The notes: generated from the letters alone by a model not told the origin. A stretch of 64,000 nucleotides of DNA from Bartonella vinsonii subsp. berkhoffii ATCC 51672 (GCF_902825225.1 NZ_CADEAK010000008.1:1-64000); one strand, 5' to 3'; shown: positions 17,730 to 28,037, numbered from the stretch's first letter. A program made the numbers and translations.

Positions 17730-19499
17730 ATGAGTCTTAAATGTAACAAAAGGCTGTTTGTACGCACGGTCCCGCGAAATATTTTGGTTATTTTGCTGTT
17801 GGCAATTCTGTGTGCATTTTCGATTTGGTTGTTATATGACTTTAGTCGGCCGCGGATATATAGGGCAACTTTGACATTTTCCTTGTCTGATTCTGTAGGA
17901 AAGCCATTACCAATTCATAAACAAAATAGTATTCTTGCATCTTTATTTTCGCAGTCCGTACCTTTGAATGATTCAAACTTACATAGTTTTTCTTCGAATA
18001 CTTTTCAGAAAAAAGATTTTCATGAAAATATTCGTTTGTCTCGTAATGGTGATTTCATTGATCTTACTTTTGAAGCGGGAAGCTTTGAAGCTGCTCGACG
18101 TGGATTAGAAACTTGGTTTTCCGCATTTTCACAAGCAATCATAAAACAGAAAAAAAAATTATTGTTAACAGAGCAGCATCTTGGTCAACAATATGATAAG
18201 ACTGAGATACTCAATATCGTGCAAGGGTTTCGTTCATCTTTTGATTCTTTCATTTATCAAAATGTAAAACAATCAGAACTTAATGACTTTTCGGTGCAAT
18301 TAACACAAGCAACTTTCAAGCGTATTCATTTAGCGAGTTTGAATTCAACGATTAACATGATACGTGAAAACGGACAGTCTTTATTGTCTCTGTCCTTTAT
18401 TGCAAACAATCCAATGATTTCTGCACTAGAATCTAAGCGTGATCTTTTAGAGACACAAAGAGCACATATGGTTGTACAATTGGGTTGGACACATCCTCAA
18501 ATTAAAGCAATGACTGCAGAATTAGAGGTAATTTCTCATCAATTAGAGAAGAAAATTTTGCAAATTATTGATCAAGTTCATTCAGATGAGGCTCTTGCAA
18601 CGGAATTAGAACAACAACTCAAAAAAAGGATTAGCTTTTTTGTAAAAGAGCAGTCCCAGTCTTTGAAAAAAATGTTTAACGAACTTGAGAATAAAATAAG
18701 AGCAGTGGTGGATACACAGAATAAAGAGATGAGTAAGGATTCTCTTCTGTTGCAAAATACAAAAATTCATATGGTTGTGCCAACAACATTAGTGCCTCTT
18801 TCTTTTATAGCTCTTTACGGAAAAAATGTTATTATCAGTGTGTTTGCAGGCTTAGTTGCTCTTTTGGCAGGACTGTTCTTGTTTCACCAATGCTCTGGAA
18901 TAAAAAAAGATCAACAGAAAGAAGATGACTTTAAAAATGATGAGAGCGCTTTAGACTCTAAGGGAATAAAAAGCTTTGAATCTTTTATTACGATAGGGGA
19001 ATTATCCGATTTTTTGAAATATCGTGCTTCAACGGTTGTTTCAATAATTGGGACAGAGGCTGCAAGAACGGCAGCAAAACTCTCTTTGCTTCTCATCAAA
19101 GAGCGTAAAACAATTCTTTTGGTGGATATTTCTGGTCAACAGATAGAGAAAGTCATTGGTCCACATCGAGGGATGAGCGATATTTTGACAGGAAATGCCC
19201 AGTTTCAAGATGTTATTTATCGTGATTATGATACGGGAGTTGATATTCTTCCCCAAGGGTTAACGAGTGCTGTTTGTGCACAAGATTTTTCAAATGATAT
19301 CCCGAATCTCTTACAAGAATTTAAAAAGGATTATGATTTTATCATTTTAGAAATGGCCAGCGAACCCAAATATGGGTTTGACCAATTTGCCGAGCTCACA
19401 GACTATTATATTTGTAGTATTTCTCTTAATGAACAAGATTGGATGACGAAAATGGTGAATAGGTTCCCGAAAACTATTTACCGTGTGGTTGCATCATAA
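17730..19499 (+). CDS. Wzz/ExoP-like polysaccharide copolymerase with degenerate tyrosine-kinase domain
   Basis: A 589-residue inner-membrane protein. A transmembrane segment (about 18-36) is followed by a periplasmic coiled-coil region (about 40-365) with the Wzz-type phrase HPQIKAMTAEL. A second segment (about 366-386) leads to a cytoplasmic domain (about 430-589) resembling bacterial tyrosine kinases. The P-loop is lost: the site reads IGTEAART with no GK[S/T]. ILLVDISGQ still recalls the Walker A' motif, and no C-terminal tyrosine cluster is present. The family controls export and chain length of surface polysaccharides. With a dead kinase it may act only structurally, or be decaying. No other polysaccharide gene is nearby. 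Confidence 0.75.
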   Translation: MSLKCNKRLFVRTVPRNILVILLLAILCAFSIWLLYDFSRPRIYRATLTFSLSDSVGKPLPIHKQNSILASLFSQSVPLNDSNLHSFSSNTFQKKDFHENIRLSRNGDFIDLTFEAGSFEAARRGLETWFSAFSQAIIKQKKKLLLTEQHLGQQYDKTEILNIVQGFRSSFDSFIYQNVKQSELNDFSVQLTQATFKRIHLASLNSTINMIRENGQSLLSLSFIANNPMISALESKRDLLETQRAHMVVQLGWTHPQIKAMTAELEVISHQLEKKILQIIDQVHSDEALATELEQQLKKRISFFVKEQSQSLKKMFNELENKIRAVVDTQNKEMSKDSLLLQNTKIHMVVPTTLVPLSFIALYGKNVIISVFAGLVALLAGLFLFHQCSGIKKDQQKEDDFKNDESALDSKGIKSFESFITIGELSDFLKYRASTVVSIIGTEAARTAAKLSLLLIKERKTILLVDISGQQIEKVIGPHRGMSDILTGNAQFQDVIYRDYDTGVDILPQGLTSAVCAQDFSNDIPNLLQEFKKDYDFIILEMASEPKYGFDQFAELTDYYICSISLNEQDWMTKMVNRFPKTIYRVVAS

Positions 19500-19624
19500 A
19501 TGTCGTAGAAAGCTGATCACATATGATAGTACTTTACTTATCTTGTATTCAAGTTGTAGACATATTAAAAATAACTTAAGATTAAATGTTTAGATCTTAA
19601 AATAAATTGTGGTTGGAGAATGAC

Positions 19625-20716
19625 GTGGGGCAATTAGAAATGACAGTAAAGAGATTGAACGATACCGTTTTAACACCATTGCAAAAGAAAAATCGAAAAC
19701 AAATTCAAATGTGGCTTTATTCTATTTTATTGCTTTGTTTGGCAATAGTTTTGGTAGGGGGTGCTACCCGCTTGACGGGATCAGGATTGTCGATAACAGA
19801 ATGGAAACCAATTCATGGTGTTATTCCACCGATTGGAGTGGAGCAATGGCAGGAGGAATTTTTAAAATATCAGCAGATCACCCAATATAAGCTGCTTAAT
19901 CGTGATATGACGTTAAGCGCGTTTAAGGTCATATTCTGGTGGGAATGGGCACACCGTATTCTTGGGCGTCTTGTCGGTCTTGTCGCCTTAATAGGTCTTA
20001 TTTGGTTTTGGGCGACAAAACATATTGAAAAAAATATTTTGCTTCAGCTTACCGTTGTACCAATCCTTATTGCCTTTCAAGGGTTTATTGGTTGGTGGAT
20101 GGTGGCTTCTGGTATTGGTCAAAGTGATTTGACAAGTGTAAGCCAATATCGTTTGGCTTTTCATCTTATCACAGCATGTTTTGTTATTGTTTTTGTTACG
20201 TATTTATCTCGAGGACTCACAGAATATTCAGAAAAACCAGCAAATCGAAAGATTCAGTATTTTGCAGGATGGTTTGTCGTTTTGATTTTGATTGAAATTT
20301 ATTTGGGTGCTTTGGTTGCAGGCCTTCATGCTGGAAAAGTTTATAATACATGGCCGCTTATGGATGGTCAGATCATACCCGATGGGTTATTGCAGCATAA
20401 TCCTGTTTGGCTTAATTTATTCGAAAATCCTTTAACTGTTCAATTTATCCATCGTTTTTTTGCTTATTTTTTGTTTATTGCAGCAGTTGTTCATGCCTTA
20501 TATGTACGAAGCAATGTTCCACACTCAACGCATTCTCGTCGTGCATTTTTTATGTGTATTATGATTATTCTTCAAGCAATCTTAGGTATTCTGACATTAT
20601 TACATGAAGTTCCTATCAGTTTGGGGCTTATTCATCAAACTGTTGCATTAGTCATATTGTGCTTTTCTGTTGCGCATTGGCGAGCAACAAAGGGAGCATA
20701 TCATGTCATTAAATAA
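19625..20716 (+). CDS. ctaA: Heme A synthase (CtaA/COX15)
   Basis: An inner-membrane protein of about 363 residues with eight hydrophobic segments. It converts heme O to heme A for cytochrome aa3 oxidase. Hallmarks are GGATRLTGSGLSITEWKP near the start, EWAHRILGR, a central FHLITA, and HRFFAYFLF and IHQTVAL bearing the second histidine pair. The GTG at 19625 is preferred because GGAG lies 6 bases upstream; ATG at 19640 is also possible. It is a single gene that converges on argC. Confidence 0.95.
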   Translation: MGQLEMTVKRLNDTVLTPLQKKNRKQIQMWLYSILLLCLAIVLVGGATRLTGSGLSITEWKPIHGVIPPIGVEQWQEEFLKYQQITQYKLLNRDMTLSAFKVIFWWEWAHRILGRLVGLVALIGLIWFWATKHIEKNILLQLTVVPILIAFQGFIGWWMVASGIGQSDLTSVSQYRLAFHLITACFVIVFVTYLSRGLTEYSEKPANRKIQYFAGWFVVLILIEIYLGALVAGLHAGKVYNTWPLMDGQIIPDGLLQHNPVWLNLFENPLTVQFIHRFFAYFLFIAAVVHALYVRSNVPHSTHSRRAFFMCIMIILQAILGILTLLHEVPISLGLIHQTVALVILCFSVAHWRATKGAYHVIK

Positions 20717-20732
20717 CATTTATACAGAGAAG

Positions 20733-21668
20733 TTAATTTCCTGAAAGCATTAAGTCGAGATTTTGAATAACAGCTGCGGATGCACCTTTTCCTAAATTAT
20801 CTAATAGAGCACAGAGATTGAAAATGCCTTCGCGCTCGTTGCCAAAGACGAATAGCTTCATTCCATCTTTGTGTGCGAAACATTCTGGATTGAGTTTAGT
20901 AAGAGCATCTGTTTCTTCTTGTGATGCAACTGATATGATATTCTGTCCTTTATAATGGTTTTCAAGAATTTCACGTAGATCAGAACAGTTCGCTGATTTT
21001 GTAAATAAGTGGCGATGGAGTGGAATATTTACAATCATTCCTTGAGGAAAACGACCAACACTTGGGACAAAAAGAGGTGTTTGGTTGATTTGCCCATAGA
21101 TTTTAATTTCTGGCACATGTTTATGTTCAAGATGAAGACCATAGATAAAATAATTTTCCCGCGCGTCATTTTCTTGAGATTGGTTTTCCATTTGTGCAAT
21201 CAATTGTTTCCCCCCTCCCGTATAGCCGGATATTGCATTAATGGATATTGGATAATGAGCGTCAAGCAAGCCTGCTTCACGGAGTGGACGAATCAAGCTA
21301 ATTGCACCGGTAGGATAACATCCAGGATTGGATATGTAATGAGCTGCTTGGATACGTTCTTTTTGTCCTGCTGTCATTTCAGGAAAACCATAGACCCAGT
21401 TTGGTGCCACACGGTGGGCTGTTGAGCTATCAATAATTCTAATTTTTTTATTATTTTTAAGCCAGTTAACTGTTTTGCGTGCGGCATCATCTGGAAGACA
21501 TAAAATAGCAATGTCAGCTTGGCTAAGACAGTCTCGTCGCACATCAATATTATGTCTCTCTGTATGAGCGAGAGAGAGTAATTGAAAATCCGAACGCTCG
21601 GCTAGTCGTTTTTGTATTTGTAATCCGGTTGTTCCGTGTTCACCATCAATAAAAACTTTCGTTGTCAT
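20733..21668 (-). CDS. argC: N-acetyl-gamma-glutamyl-phosphate reductase, type 2
   Basis: A 311-residue ArgC of the shorter class. It reduces N-acetylglutamyl phosphate to the semialdehyde in arginine synthesis. Nucleotide-binding residues appear in DGEHGTTG (8-15) and the catalytic cysteine is C117 in NPGCYPTG. HLEHKHVPEI is also typical. In rhizobia argC lies with rpsI/rplM; here it stands alone, divergent from glyA. Nothing else of the arginine pathway is in this window. Confidence 0.95.
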   Translation of the reverse strand: MTTKVFIDGEHGTTGLQIQKRLAERSDFQLLSLAHTERHNIDVRRDCLSQADIAILCLPDDAARKTVNWLKNNKKIRIIDSSTAHRVAPNWVYGFPEMTAGQKERIQAAHYISNPGCYPTGAISLIRPLREAGLLDAHYPISINAISGYTGGGKQLIAQMENQSQENDARENYFIYGLHLEHKHVPEIKIYGQINQTPLFVPSVGRFPQGMIVNIPLHRHLFTKSANCSDLREILENHYKGQNIISVASQEETDALTKLNPECFAHKDGMKLFVFGNEREGIFNLCALLDNLGKGASAAVIQNLDLMLSGN

Positions 21669-22011
21669 TCTTTTGGCCTTGAATTAATTTTTTCTACCGT
21701 ATTGAGCGTGTCGTGTTAAAATTATTTTAAATTATTAGCAATTGGAATGGTAGTCATTAAATGATTGAATTTCTTAAGATTATAGATTTTTTTATTTGTA
21801 GAAAGAGTGACAAATAAGAGTGCGGGAAGAGAAACTTCACACTTATTTTGCATTATTTTTATGAAGAAAGAATTTTCTATTTTATATGGCAAAGAAATAA
21901 GATAAATGTTTGTACCATTTTTGAGTGAAAGTGGTTTAAAATATTTGGTTTGCACAGTTTGCTGTGTTATCGTCCTATTACTTTATTTTTTATATGTTAG
22001 GAATGTGTTTT
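21669..22011. other. Divergent argC-glyA intergenic region
   Basis: About 340 AT-rich bases holding the promoters of both neighbours. A 77-codon minus-strand frame (21722-21955) is present but has no family features and no ribosome site I trust. No riboswitch-like fold was recognised. Confidence 0.5.
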
Positions 22012-23325
22012 ATGACTCAGCAAGAAAATGACACACAAAAGCGCTTTTTTAATGATAGTTTACAAACCGTTGATAGGGCAATTTTTGATGCAATGAGAGG
22101 GGAGTTTGAGCGTCAACAACAAGAAATTGAGCTGATTGCGTCAGAGAATATTGTTTCAAGAGCAGTTCTTGAAGCACAAGGGTCAGTCTTAACCAATAAA
22201 TATGCAGAAGGTTATCCAAGAAAGCGCTATTATGGGGGATGTCAGTTTGTTGATATTATTGAGGATTTAGCAATTGAACGAGCAAAACAGCTTTTTGGTG
22301 CGGCTTTTGCAAATGTTCAGTCTCATTCTGGTAGCCAAATGAATCAAGCTATATTTTTAGCTTTACTTCAGCCTGATGATACATTTATGGGACTGGATTT
22401 AAATGCTGGTGGTCATCTTACGCACGGTTCATCCGTTAATATGTCAGGAAAATGGTTTGATGTTGTTAGCTATGGTGTGCGTCAAGAAGACCAGATTCTT
22501 GATATGGAGGAAGTTGAACGGCTCGCAAAAGAACGTAAACCAAAGCTTATAATAGCAGGTGGTTCGTCTTATCCCCGCCTATGGGATTGGAAACGGTTCC
22601 GTGAAATTGCAGATGAGATCGGTGCTTATTTTCTCGTTGATATGTCTCATATTGCTGGTTTAGTTGCTGGCGGTGTTCATCCTTCACCGGTTCCACATGC
22701 GCATATTGTGACAACGACAACGCATAAATCGTTGCGTGGTCCTCGTGGTGGATTGATATTGACAAATGATGAAGTTTTAGCAAAAAAAATAAACTCAGCA
22801 ATTTTCCCTGGTCTTCAAGGTGGTCCTTTAATGCATGTGATTGCGGCTAAGGCTGTTGCATTCGAGGAAGCTCTGCAGCCTTCTTTCAAGAGTTACAGCG
22901 CTCATGTTGTTGCGAATGCAAAAATTTTGGCAAAAACATTACAGAGTAATGGTTTTGATATTGTTTCTGGCGGTACAGATAACCACTTATTGTTGGTTGA
23001 TTTGCGTTCCAAAAATGTGACAGGAAAACGCGCTGAGTTGGCTTTGGGACGAGCAAATATTACCTGTAATAAAAATGGTATTCCTTTTGACCCTGAAACG
23101 CCCTCTATAACGTCGGGAATTCGTTTGGGATCACCTGCTGCAACAACGCGTGGTTTTGCAGAAAAAGAATTTATTCAAATTGGTGAGCTGATTTCAGAAG
23201 TTCTTGATGGTCTTAAAGCAGAAAAAAGCGATGAGGACAATAGTGCCGTTGAAATGGCTGTTAAGAAAAAGGTAAAAGATATAACGGATAAGTTTCCTCT
23301 TTACTCTTATCTAAGCACTTATTAA
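22012..23325 (+). CDS. glyA: Serine hydroxymethyltransferase
   Basis: A 437-residue PLP enzyme that interconverts serine and glycine and loads one-carbon units on tetrahydrofolate. Family motifs include [10 protein letters not shown] (40-49), NKYAEGYP and the PLP lysine K239 in [16 protein letters not shown] at 22012 is chosen with AGGAA upstream; the frame extends 16 codons further up, but those residues are not family-like. nrdR follows 13 bases downstream, which matches the rhizobial glyA-nrdR-ribD order. Confidence 0.97.
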   Translation: MTQQENDTQKRFFNDSLQTVDRAIFDAMRGEFERQQQEIELIASENIVSRAVLEAQGSVLTNKYAEGYPRKRYYGGCQFVDIIEDLAIERAKQLFGAAFANVQSHSGSQMNQAIFLALLQPDDTFMGLDLNAGGHLTHGSSVNMSGKWFDVVSYGVRQEDQILDMEEVERLAKERKPKLIIAGGSSYPRLWDWKRFREIADEIGAYFLVDMSHIAGLVAGGVHPSPVPHAHIVTTTTHKSLRGPRGGLILTNDEVLAKKINSAIFPGLQGGPLMHVIAAKAVAFEEALQPSFKSYSAHVVANAKILAKTLQSNGFDIVSGGTDNHLLLVDLRSKNVTGKRAELALGRANITCNKNGIPFDPETPSITSGIRLGSPAATTRGFAEKEFIQIGELISEVLDGLKAEKSDEDNSAVEMAVKKKVKDITDKFPLYSYLSTY

Positions 23326-23338
23326 GGGTGTAAAGGAG

Positions 23339-23824
23339 ATGCGTTGTCCTTACTGCCAATATGAGGATACACAGGTTAAAGATTCGCGTCCTGCAGAAGA
23401 GGGGGCGGTTATTCGCCGCCGCCGTGTTTGTGCTGTTTGTGGTGGTCGTTTTACAACTTTTGAACGTGTTCAGCTGCGTGAGCTTTTAGTCTCTAAAAAA
23501 AGTGGTCGAAGTGAGCTCTTTGATCGTGATAAATTAATGCGATCAGTTGATATAGCAGTGCGTAAGCGCAATATTGATCCAGACTATATTGAACGGGTAA
23601 TTTCTGGTATTGTACGACAACTCGAAAGTTTAGGAGAACCAGAGATTTCTTCGGAAAAAATTGGTTGTCTTGTGATGGAAGCATTAAAAAGGATTGATGA
23701 TATTGCCTATATCCGTTTTGCTTCTGTTTATCGAGATTTTCGTAATGCAAGCGATTTTCATGATGTTATCGACGAGTTGTCAAAGGGTATAGCAGCGGAT
23801 ACAGAATCTCATTTTGATGAATAA
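23339..23824 (+). CDS. nrdR: Transcriptional repressor of ribonucleotide reductase genes
   Basis: A 161-residue NrdR. The zinc ribbon uses C3, C6, C31 and C34 (MRCPYC and CAVCGG), and an ATP-cone domain spans roughly 49-139. It binds NrdR boxes upstream of nrd operons and senses dATP/ATP. AAGGAG precedes the ATG. Its last codons overlap the start of ribD by 8 bases. Confidence 0.97.
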   Translation: MRCPYCQYEDTQVKDSRPAEEGAVIRRRRVCAVCGGRFTTFERVQLRELLVSKKSGRSELFDRDKLMRSVDIAVRKRNIDPDYIERVISGIVRQLESLGEPEISSEKIGCLVMEALKRIDDIAYIRFASVYRDFRNASDFHDVIDELSKGIAADTESHFDE

Positions 23825-24944
23825 AAAAATACAAGATAAGCGGTTTATGGCTGCAGCTATCCGTTTAGCAGAGCGTCATGTTGGTCTTACTGGTGAAAAT
23901 CCTTCAGTTGGTGCGTTAATTGTGCGAAACGATGAGGGCGCAGGGACATCTATTGTGGGGTATGGTGTAACAGCTATTCACGGCAGACCTCATGCTGAAG
24001 TGCAAGCGTTACAAATGGCTGGAACTTTAGCTCATGGTGCGACTGCTTATGTGACTTTAGAGCCTTGTTCGCATTATGGAAAAACTTCGCCATGTGTGAA
24101 TGCTCTCATTGATTCAGGTGTTTCGCGGGTTGTTATTGCTCTTACTGATTTAGATAAGCGGGTTGATGGCCGAGGTATTTCTCTTTTACGGGCAGCTGGT
24201 ATTGAAGTGGTTGAGGGCATTCTTGCTGAAGAAGCTTTTGAAGCATTGTGTACACATTGGTGCATAAGGAAATTGCAACGTTGTGCTGTTACTTTAAAAA
24301 TGGCAATTTCTGCTGATAATGGTGTGGGAAAAAAGGGGCAGGGGGGAATAAAAATTAGTGGAATGACTTCTCATACCTATACCCATATTTTACGCGCTAA
24401 AAATAATGCTATTCTCGTTGGTATTGGCACTATATTAGCGGATGATCCACAATTGAATTGTCGTTTGCCAGGGATGGAAATGCGTTCGCCAATACGTGTC
24501 ATTTTGGATGCAGATTTATGTATCCCACTTGATGCAAAAGTTGTTCAGACAGCAACAAAAATTCCTACATGGATTATTTGTAATGGGAATCCTTCGAAGA
24601 AAAGCAAAAAAAGCGCGTTGGAAAAATGTGGTGTGTCTGTGTATTCAACAAAAATAAAGAATGGTTGCATGCAACCCCTTGCTATTCTACAGCTGCTTTA
24701 TCAACGTGGAATCAGTAGTGTTTTACTTGAGGGAGGAGTGAAGACAGGGGAAAAGTTTTTAAATTCTGGTTGTGTGGATCATTTGATATGCTTTTATGCT
24801 CCTATTATTTTAGGCAAAAACCGTATTGAAGCTCCTAATTTTGAAAATTATCTTTCGCAATTTCATAAAGTTGAAGCAAGAATGTTTGGAAATGACCGTT
24901 TTTATAAATGGAGGCGTAAGACGTTATGTTCACAGGGATTATAA
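23817..24944 (+). CDS. ribD: Bifunctional riboflavin deaminase/reductase
   Basis: A 375-residue two-domain enzyme. The N-terminal deaminase has zinc ligands in HAE (59-61) and [11 protein letters not shown] (83-93). The C-terminal reductase (about 150-370) contains LKMAISADN and the conserved VLLEGG. It performs the second and third steps of riboflavin synthesis. ATG 23817 is inside the nrdR stop region, suggesting translational coupling. The next gene, ribE, overlaps its end by 19 bases. Confidence 0.96.
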   Translation: MNKKIQDKRFMAAAIRLAERHVGLTGENPSVGALIVRNDEGAGTSIVGYGVTAIHGRPHAEVQALQMAGTLAHGATAYVTLEPCSHYGKTSPCVNALIDSGVSRVVIALTDLDKRVDGRGISLLRAAGIEVVEGILAEEAFEALCTHWCIRKLQRCAVTLKMAISADNGVGKKGQGGIKISGMTSHTYTHILRAKNNAILVGIGTILADDPQLNCRLPGMEMRSPIRVILDADLCIPLDAKVVQTATKIPTWIICNGNPSKKSKKSALEKCGVSVYSTKIKNGCMQPLAILQLLYQRGISSVLLEGGVKTGEKFLNSGCVDHLICFYAPIILGKNRIEAPNFENYLSQFHKVEARMFGNDRFYKWRRKTLCSQGL

Positions 24945-25543
24945 CGGATATCGGTTGTGTTGAAGATATTCAATCTTTAAAAAAAGGGGTTCGTTTTAAT
25001 ATTTCTACGCGTTATGCTGTTGAAAGCTTAGAGATTGGTTCGTCCATTGCGTGTTCAGGAATTTGTTTGACAATCGTTGAACGAGGATCAAAACAGTCCA
25101 ATATGAGTTGGTTTGCTGTAGAAGCGTGGGAAGAGGCATTGCGTTTGACTAATCTTGCACAATGGACAAAAGGAACGTGTATTAACTTAGAGCGTTCTCT
25201 TCGATTGGGTGATGAAATGGGGGGGCATTTGGTTTCTGGTCATATTGATAGTTTGGCTGAGATCATTGATCAAAAAAATGAAGGTGATGCAGTTCGTTTT
25301 TTCCTACAGGTTCCAACACGATTTACGCCCTTTATTGTAAGCAAAGGTTCTATTGCACTTAATGGGACATCTTTGACTGTGAATTGTATTGAGGACTGTA
25401 TTTTTGATATTCTTATTATTCGTCATACACTTGAAATGACAACTTGGGGACAAGCTAAAATTGGAGACCAAGTCAATTTAGAGATCGATCCGTTTGCTCG
25501 TTATGTTGCAAAGTTTTCTGGTTTTAAAATGATAGATGTGTGA
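24926..25543 (+). CDS. ribE: Riboflavin synthase, alpha subunit
   Basis: A 205-residue protein with the internal duplication of this family. The first half starts MFTGII and contains the CSGICLTI strand, and the second has GGHLVSGHID and IALNGTSLTVN. It dismutates two 6,7-dimethyl-8-ribityllumazines to riboflavin. It overlaps ribD by 19 bases and precedes ribH by 77 bases. Some rhizobial annotations call this gene ribC. Confidence 0.96.
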   Translation: MFTGIITDIGCVEDIQSLKKGVRFNISTRYAVESLEIGSSIACSGICLTIVERGSKQSNMSWFAVEAWEEALRLTNLAQWTKGTCINLERSLRLGDEMGGHLVSGHIDSLAEIIDQKNEGDAVRFFLQVPTRFTPFIVSKGSIALNGTSLTVNCIEDCIFDILIIRHTLEMTTWGQAKIGDQVNLEIDPFARYVAKFSGFKMIDV

Positions 25544-25620
25544 GTTGAAAGTTATTGTAATTTTCAAAATTTTGTACTCTATAAGGCTAATTTTTGGGTT
25601 AATTTTTATAGAATCTTGTT

Positions 25621-26073
25621 ATGATAAAAGAGAAGCATAAAAAGTTACATCTATTGATCGTTGAAGCACGTTTTTATGAGGGGATTTCTGATGCTCTTCT
25701 TGCAGGTGCAGTGGATGCTTTGCAGAAAGCAGAAGCAAGCTATGATATTGTGACAGTTCCAGGGGCATTAGAAATACCAGCTGCAATAGCTTTTGCTGAA
25801 AAAAATAGTAAGTATGATGGTTATGTCGCACTTGGCTGTGTTATTCGAGGTGAAACATATCATTTTGAAATTGTTGCGAATGATTCTTGTCGTGCATTGA
25901 TGGATTTAACTGTTCATAATCATTTGGCTATCGGAAATGGTATTTTGACTATTGAAGATGAAAAACAAGCATGGGAACGTGCAAAACAGGATAAAAAAAA
26001 TAAAGGTGGTTTTGCTGCTAAAGCTGCTTTATGTATGATCGCTCTAAAAAAGAAATTTGGAGATAATGATTAA
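25621..26073 (+). CDS. ribH: 6,7-dimethyl-8-ribityllumazine synthase
   Basis: A 150-residue lumazine synthase that makes the substrate of riboflavin synthase. The phosphate and substrate loop VPGALEIP (47-54) and the catalytic histidine H81 in GETYHFEIV are present, followed by [10 protein letters not shown]. nusB starts 2 bases after the stop, the common ribH-nusB coupling. Confidence 0.96.
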   Translation: MIKEKHKKLHLLIVEARFYEGISDALLAGAVDALQKAEASYDIVTVPGALEIPAAIAFAEKNSKYDGYVALGCVIRGETYHFEIVANDSCRALMDLTVHNHLAIGNGILTIEDEKQAWERAKQDKKNKGGFAAKAALCMIALKKKFGDND

Positions 26074-26075
26074 AT

Positions 26076-26546
26076 ATGGCTGATATAAAAGGAAAACATT
26101 CTCCACGTTCAGCCAATAAACGTGGAGCAGCAAGACTCGCTGCAGTTCAAGCACTCTATCAAATGGATATAGTTGGTTCTGGTGTGATGGAAACGGCAGT
26201 TGAATATGAGGCTTATCGTTTAGGAAAAAATATTGATGGAGATCAGTATCTTGATGCTGATTTTCAATGGTTTTTAGCTATTATCACGGGTGTTGTAAAG
26301 AATCAAAAACAGCTCGATCCTATGCTTCATCAACAGCTTTCCACAGAGTGGTCACTCTCACGTCTTGATTCCATACTACGTGCAATTTTGCGTGCAGGTT
26401 TATGGGAGTTGATCAACCGTCAAGATGTGCCTGTTGCTGTTGTTATGAATGAATATGTGGATATAGCAAAAGCATTTTTTGATGGTGATGAGCCAAAACT
26501 CGTTAATGCCGTTCTTGACAGTATGGCAAAAAAAATCCGCCTCTAA
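26076..26546 (+). CDS. nusB: Transcription antitermination protein NusB
   Basis: A 156-residue all-helical protein with [16 protein letters not shown] near the start and the C-terminal [17 protein letters not shown]. NusB binds boxA RNA together with NusE (S10) and supports rRNA transcription. It is the last gene of the glyA-nrdR-ribDEH-nusB run, followed by a hairpin. Confidence 0.95.
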   Translation: MADIKGKHSPRSANKRGAARLAAVQALYQMDIVGSGVMETAVEYEAYRLGKNIDGDQYLDADFQWFLAIITGVVKNQKQLDPMLHQQLSTEWSLSRLDSILRAILRAGLWELINRQDVPVAVVMNEYVDIAKAFFDGDEPKLVNAVLDSMAKKIRL

Positions 26547-26573
26547 GAATATTTCCTTAATCTCAACATTGCC

Positions 26574-26595
26574 GGGACTGATCGTTATCAGTCCC
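26574..26595. terminator. Hairpin between convergent nusB and bamE
   Basis: GGGACTGAT (26574-26582) and ATCAGTCCC (26587-26595) form a perfect 9-base stem with loop CGTT. It lies between the stops of two convergent genes, so it may end transcription from both sides, although no strong T run follows. Confidence 0.65.
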
Positions 26596-26623
26596 AAGAT
26601 TAGCTTATACAGATTGTTATAAT

Positions 26624-27112
26624 CTAGTTATGTGTTGGCAAATTTGCAGGACCTTTAATAATCTGGATTAAGAAAGGTTGTTCTTTTGTAGCTGTTGGAG
26701 TTGTTTGTGTGATGAAATCGAATACTTGTCCATTTTGTAGACCATAATGCGCTACTTTAGTAACTTGGTTATTTTTATTGAAATAAATAGCCAAAACTTT
26801 ACGATCAATAATTTTTGTTTTCATAAATTGCATCGCACGATAACGCGTTTGTGAGATATAATAGAAGACCTCATTATCATATTTTGTTTTAAGTGATGGG
26901 GTTCCTAAACTTAAAATAACTTGTTCCTGACTTGATCCAACAGAAATAGAACTAAGAGCATTTTTATCAAGAACATAACCTTCCTGATATGTTTGGCTTG
27001 AACCTGAAGAATCAAGAATGCTACAACCGGAAACCGCTACCATGCTTGCTATTGACAGGCCAATCAATGACTTACGTTTGATTAAGGCCGCTATGTGAGG
27101 CATTTGAAACAA
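26624..27112 (-). CDS. bamE: Outer membrane protein assembly factor BamE (SmpA/OmlA lipoprotein)
   Basis: A lipoprotein of about 162 residues with a hydrophobic signal and lipobox VSGC (Cys30 counted from this start). The BamE fold follows: a Y-x-G-Y element, ISVGSSQEQVILSLGTPS, then strands with FYYISQ and LAIYFNKNNQV. It belongs to the BAM complex that folds outer-membrane barrels. TTG at 27112 is preferred because GGGAG lies 6 bases upstream; ATG at 27103 and at 27172 are alternatives. It is divergent from the DUF177 gene. Confidence 0.9.
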   Translation of the reverse strand: MFQMPHIAALIKRKSLIGLSIASMVAVSGCSILDSSGSSQTYQEGYVLDKNALSSISVGSSQEQVILSLGTPSLKTKYDNEVFYYISQTRYRAMQFMKTKIIDRKVLAIYFNKNNQVTKVAHYGLQNGQVFDFITQTTPTATKEQPFLIQIIKGPANLPTHN

Positions 27113-27323
27113 TGATATCTCCCTTTTATACTTAAATATACGACAAGAAGGTAACCTCAAGTTTTTTCTCATTTTAGCTTAATCTGCCATAGCTTACATT
27201 GAGCTTCCCTGTTATAAAGTAGTTATGCCATATAGAATTTCTTTAGAAAAGGAAAAAATGAATGAAATGTACTTTGGTTAAACAAAAGTGCAATACATTA
27301 CATCCTATATTCAGGAGTTGTTC

Positions 27324-27887
27324 ATGAATCTTCAAAATGTTTCTCAAATGACATTTGCTTTGGCTTATCCCATATCAGTACGTTCTCTACCAGCTAAGGG
27401 TATAAAGGTTTCTGTTTGTGCAAACCAGAAAGAGTGTGCTCATTTAGCTGAGAACCATGATTTGGTTGAAGTAAAATCTTGTGAAGGAAAATTTCATATT
27501 TTCCCATGGAAAAAACGCGGAGTACGTGTAAAAGGTCTCTTGCGGGCACGTATAATACAGTTATGTGTTGTTACACTAGAACCAATAGAAAATATTCTCA
27601 GTGAAAATATTGAAGTTGTTTTGGTCCCTGAAGTCTCACATTTAATAAAGCCAAAAACAGCGGAATATACAGGAGAATTATTTTTAGATGTGGAGGGACT
27701 GGATACACCAGAAGTATTTTATGGCGATAAAATTGATATTGGTGCAATTATGGAAGAATTCTTTGAGTTGTCCATTAATTATTATCCGCGCAAAGAGGGG
27801 GTAAAGGTGCCTGTGATTAAAAATTTAGAAGAAATCGAACAAAAAACATCGCCATTTTCTGTTTTGGAAAGTTGGAAGCGACTGTAA
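27324..27887 (+). CDS. DUF177 (YceD-like) protein
   Basis: A 187-residue member of the DUF177/YceD family, which in other bacteria is linked to 23S rRNA or rpmF. It shows the family core of a beta-rich N-terminus, the ARIIQLCVVTLEPIE segment with a central cysteine, and an acidic tail (DIGAIMEEFFELSINYYPRK). ATG at 27324 is chosen because CAGGAG lies 7 bases upstream; the frame runs 12 codons further. In many relatives a ubiquinol-cytochrome c chaperone gene sits just upstream, and none is seen here. plsX follows. Confidence 0.85.
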   Translation: MNLQNVSQMTFALAYPISVRSLPAKGIKVSVCANQKECAHLAENHDLVEVKSCEGKFHIFPWKKRGVRVKGLLRARIIQLCVVTLEPIENILSENIEVVLVPEVSHLIKPKTAEYTGELFLDVEGLDTPEVFYGDKIDIGAIMEEFFELSINYYPRKEGVKVPVIKNLEEIEQKTSPFSVLESWKRL

Positions 27888-28037
27888 AAACATAAAAAAA
27901 TTATCTATTGTGCTGCATTATAAAAACAGTATTTTTTGCGGAGCTATTTTCGCAGAAGATGTTTGGTGGTTATTCAATAGCAAAAAATCGTGATATGCGT
28001 TTAAAAGAGTAAATGAAAAGATGTGGGATATGCAAGC

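Noticed and set aside
21722-21955. 77-residue minus-strand ORF between argC and glyA
   Set aside because: AT-rich, no ribosome site, no recognisable family; it occupies the divergent promoter region.
25544-25620. Possible FMN riboswitch before ribH
   Set aside because: The 77-base gap is too short and lacks the conserved helices of an RFN element.
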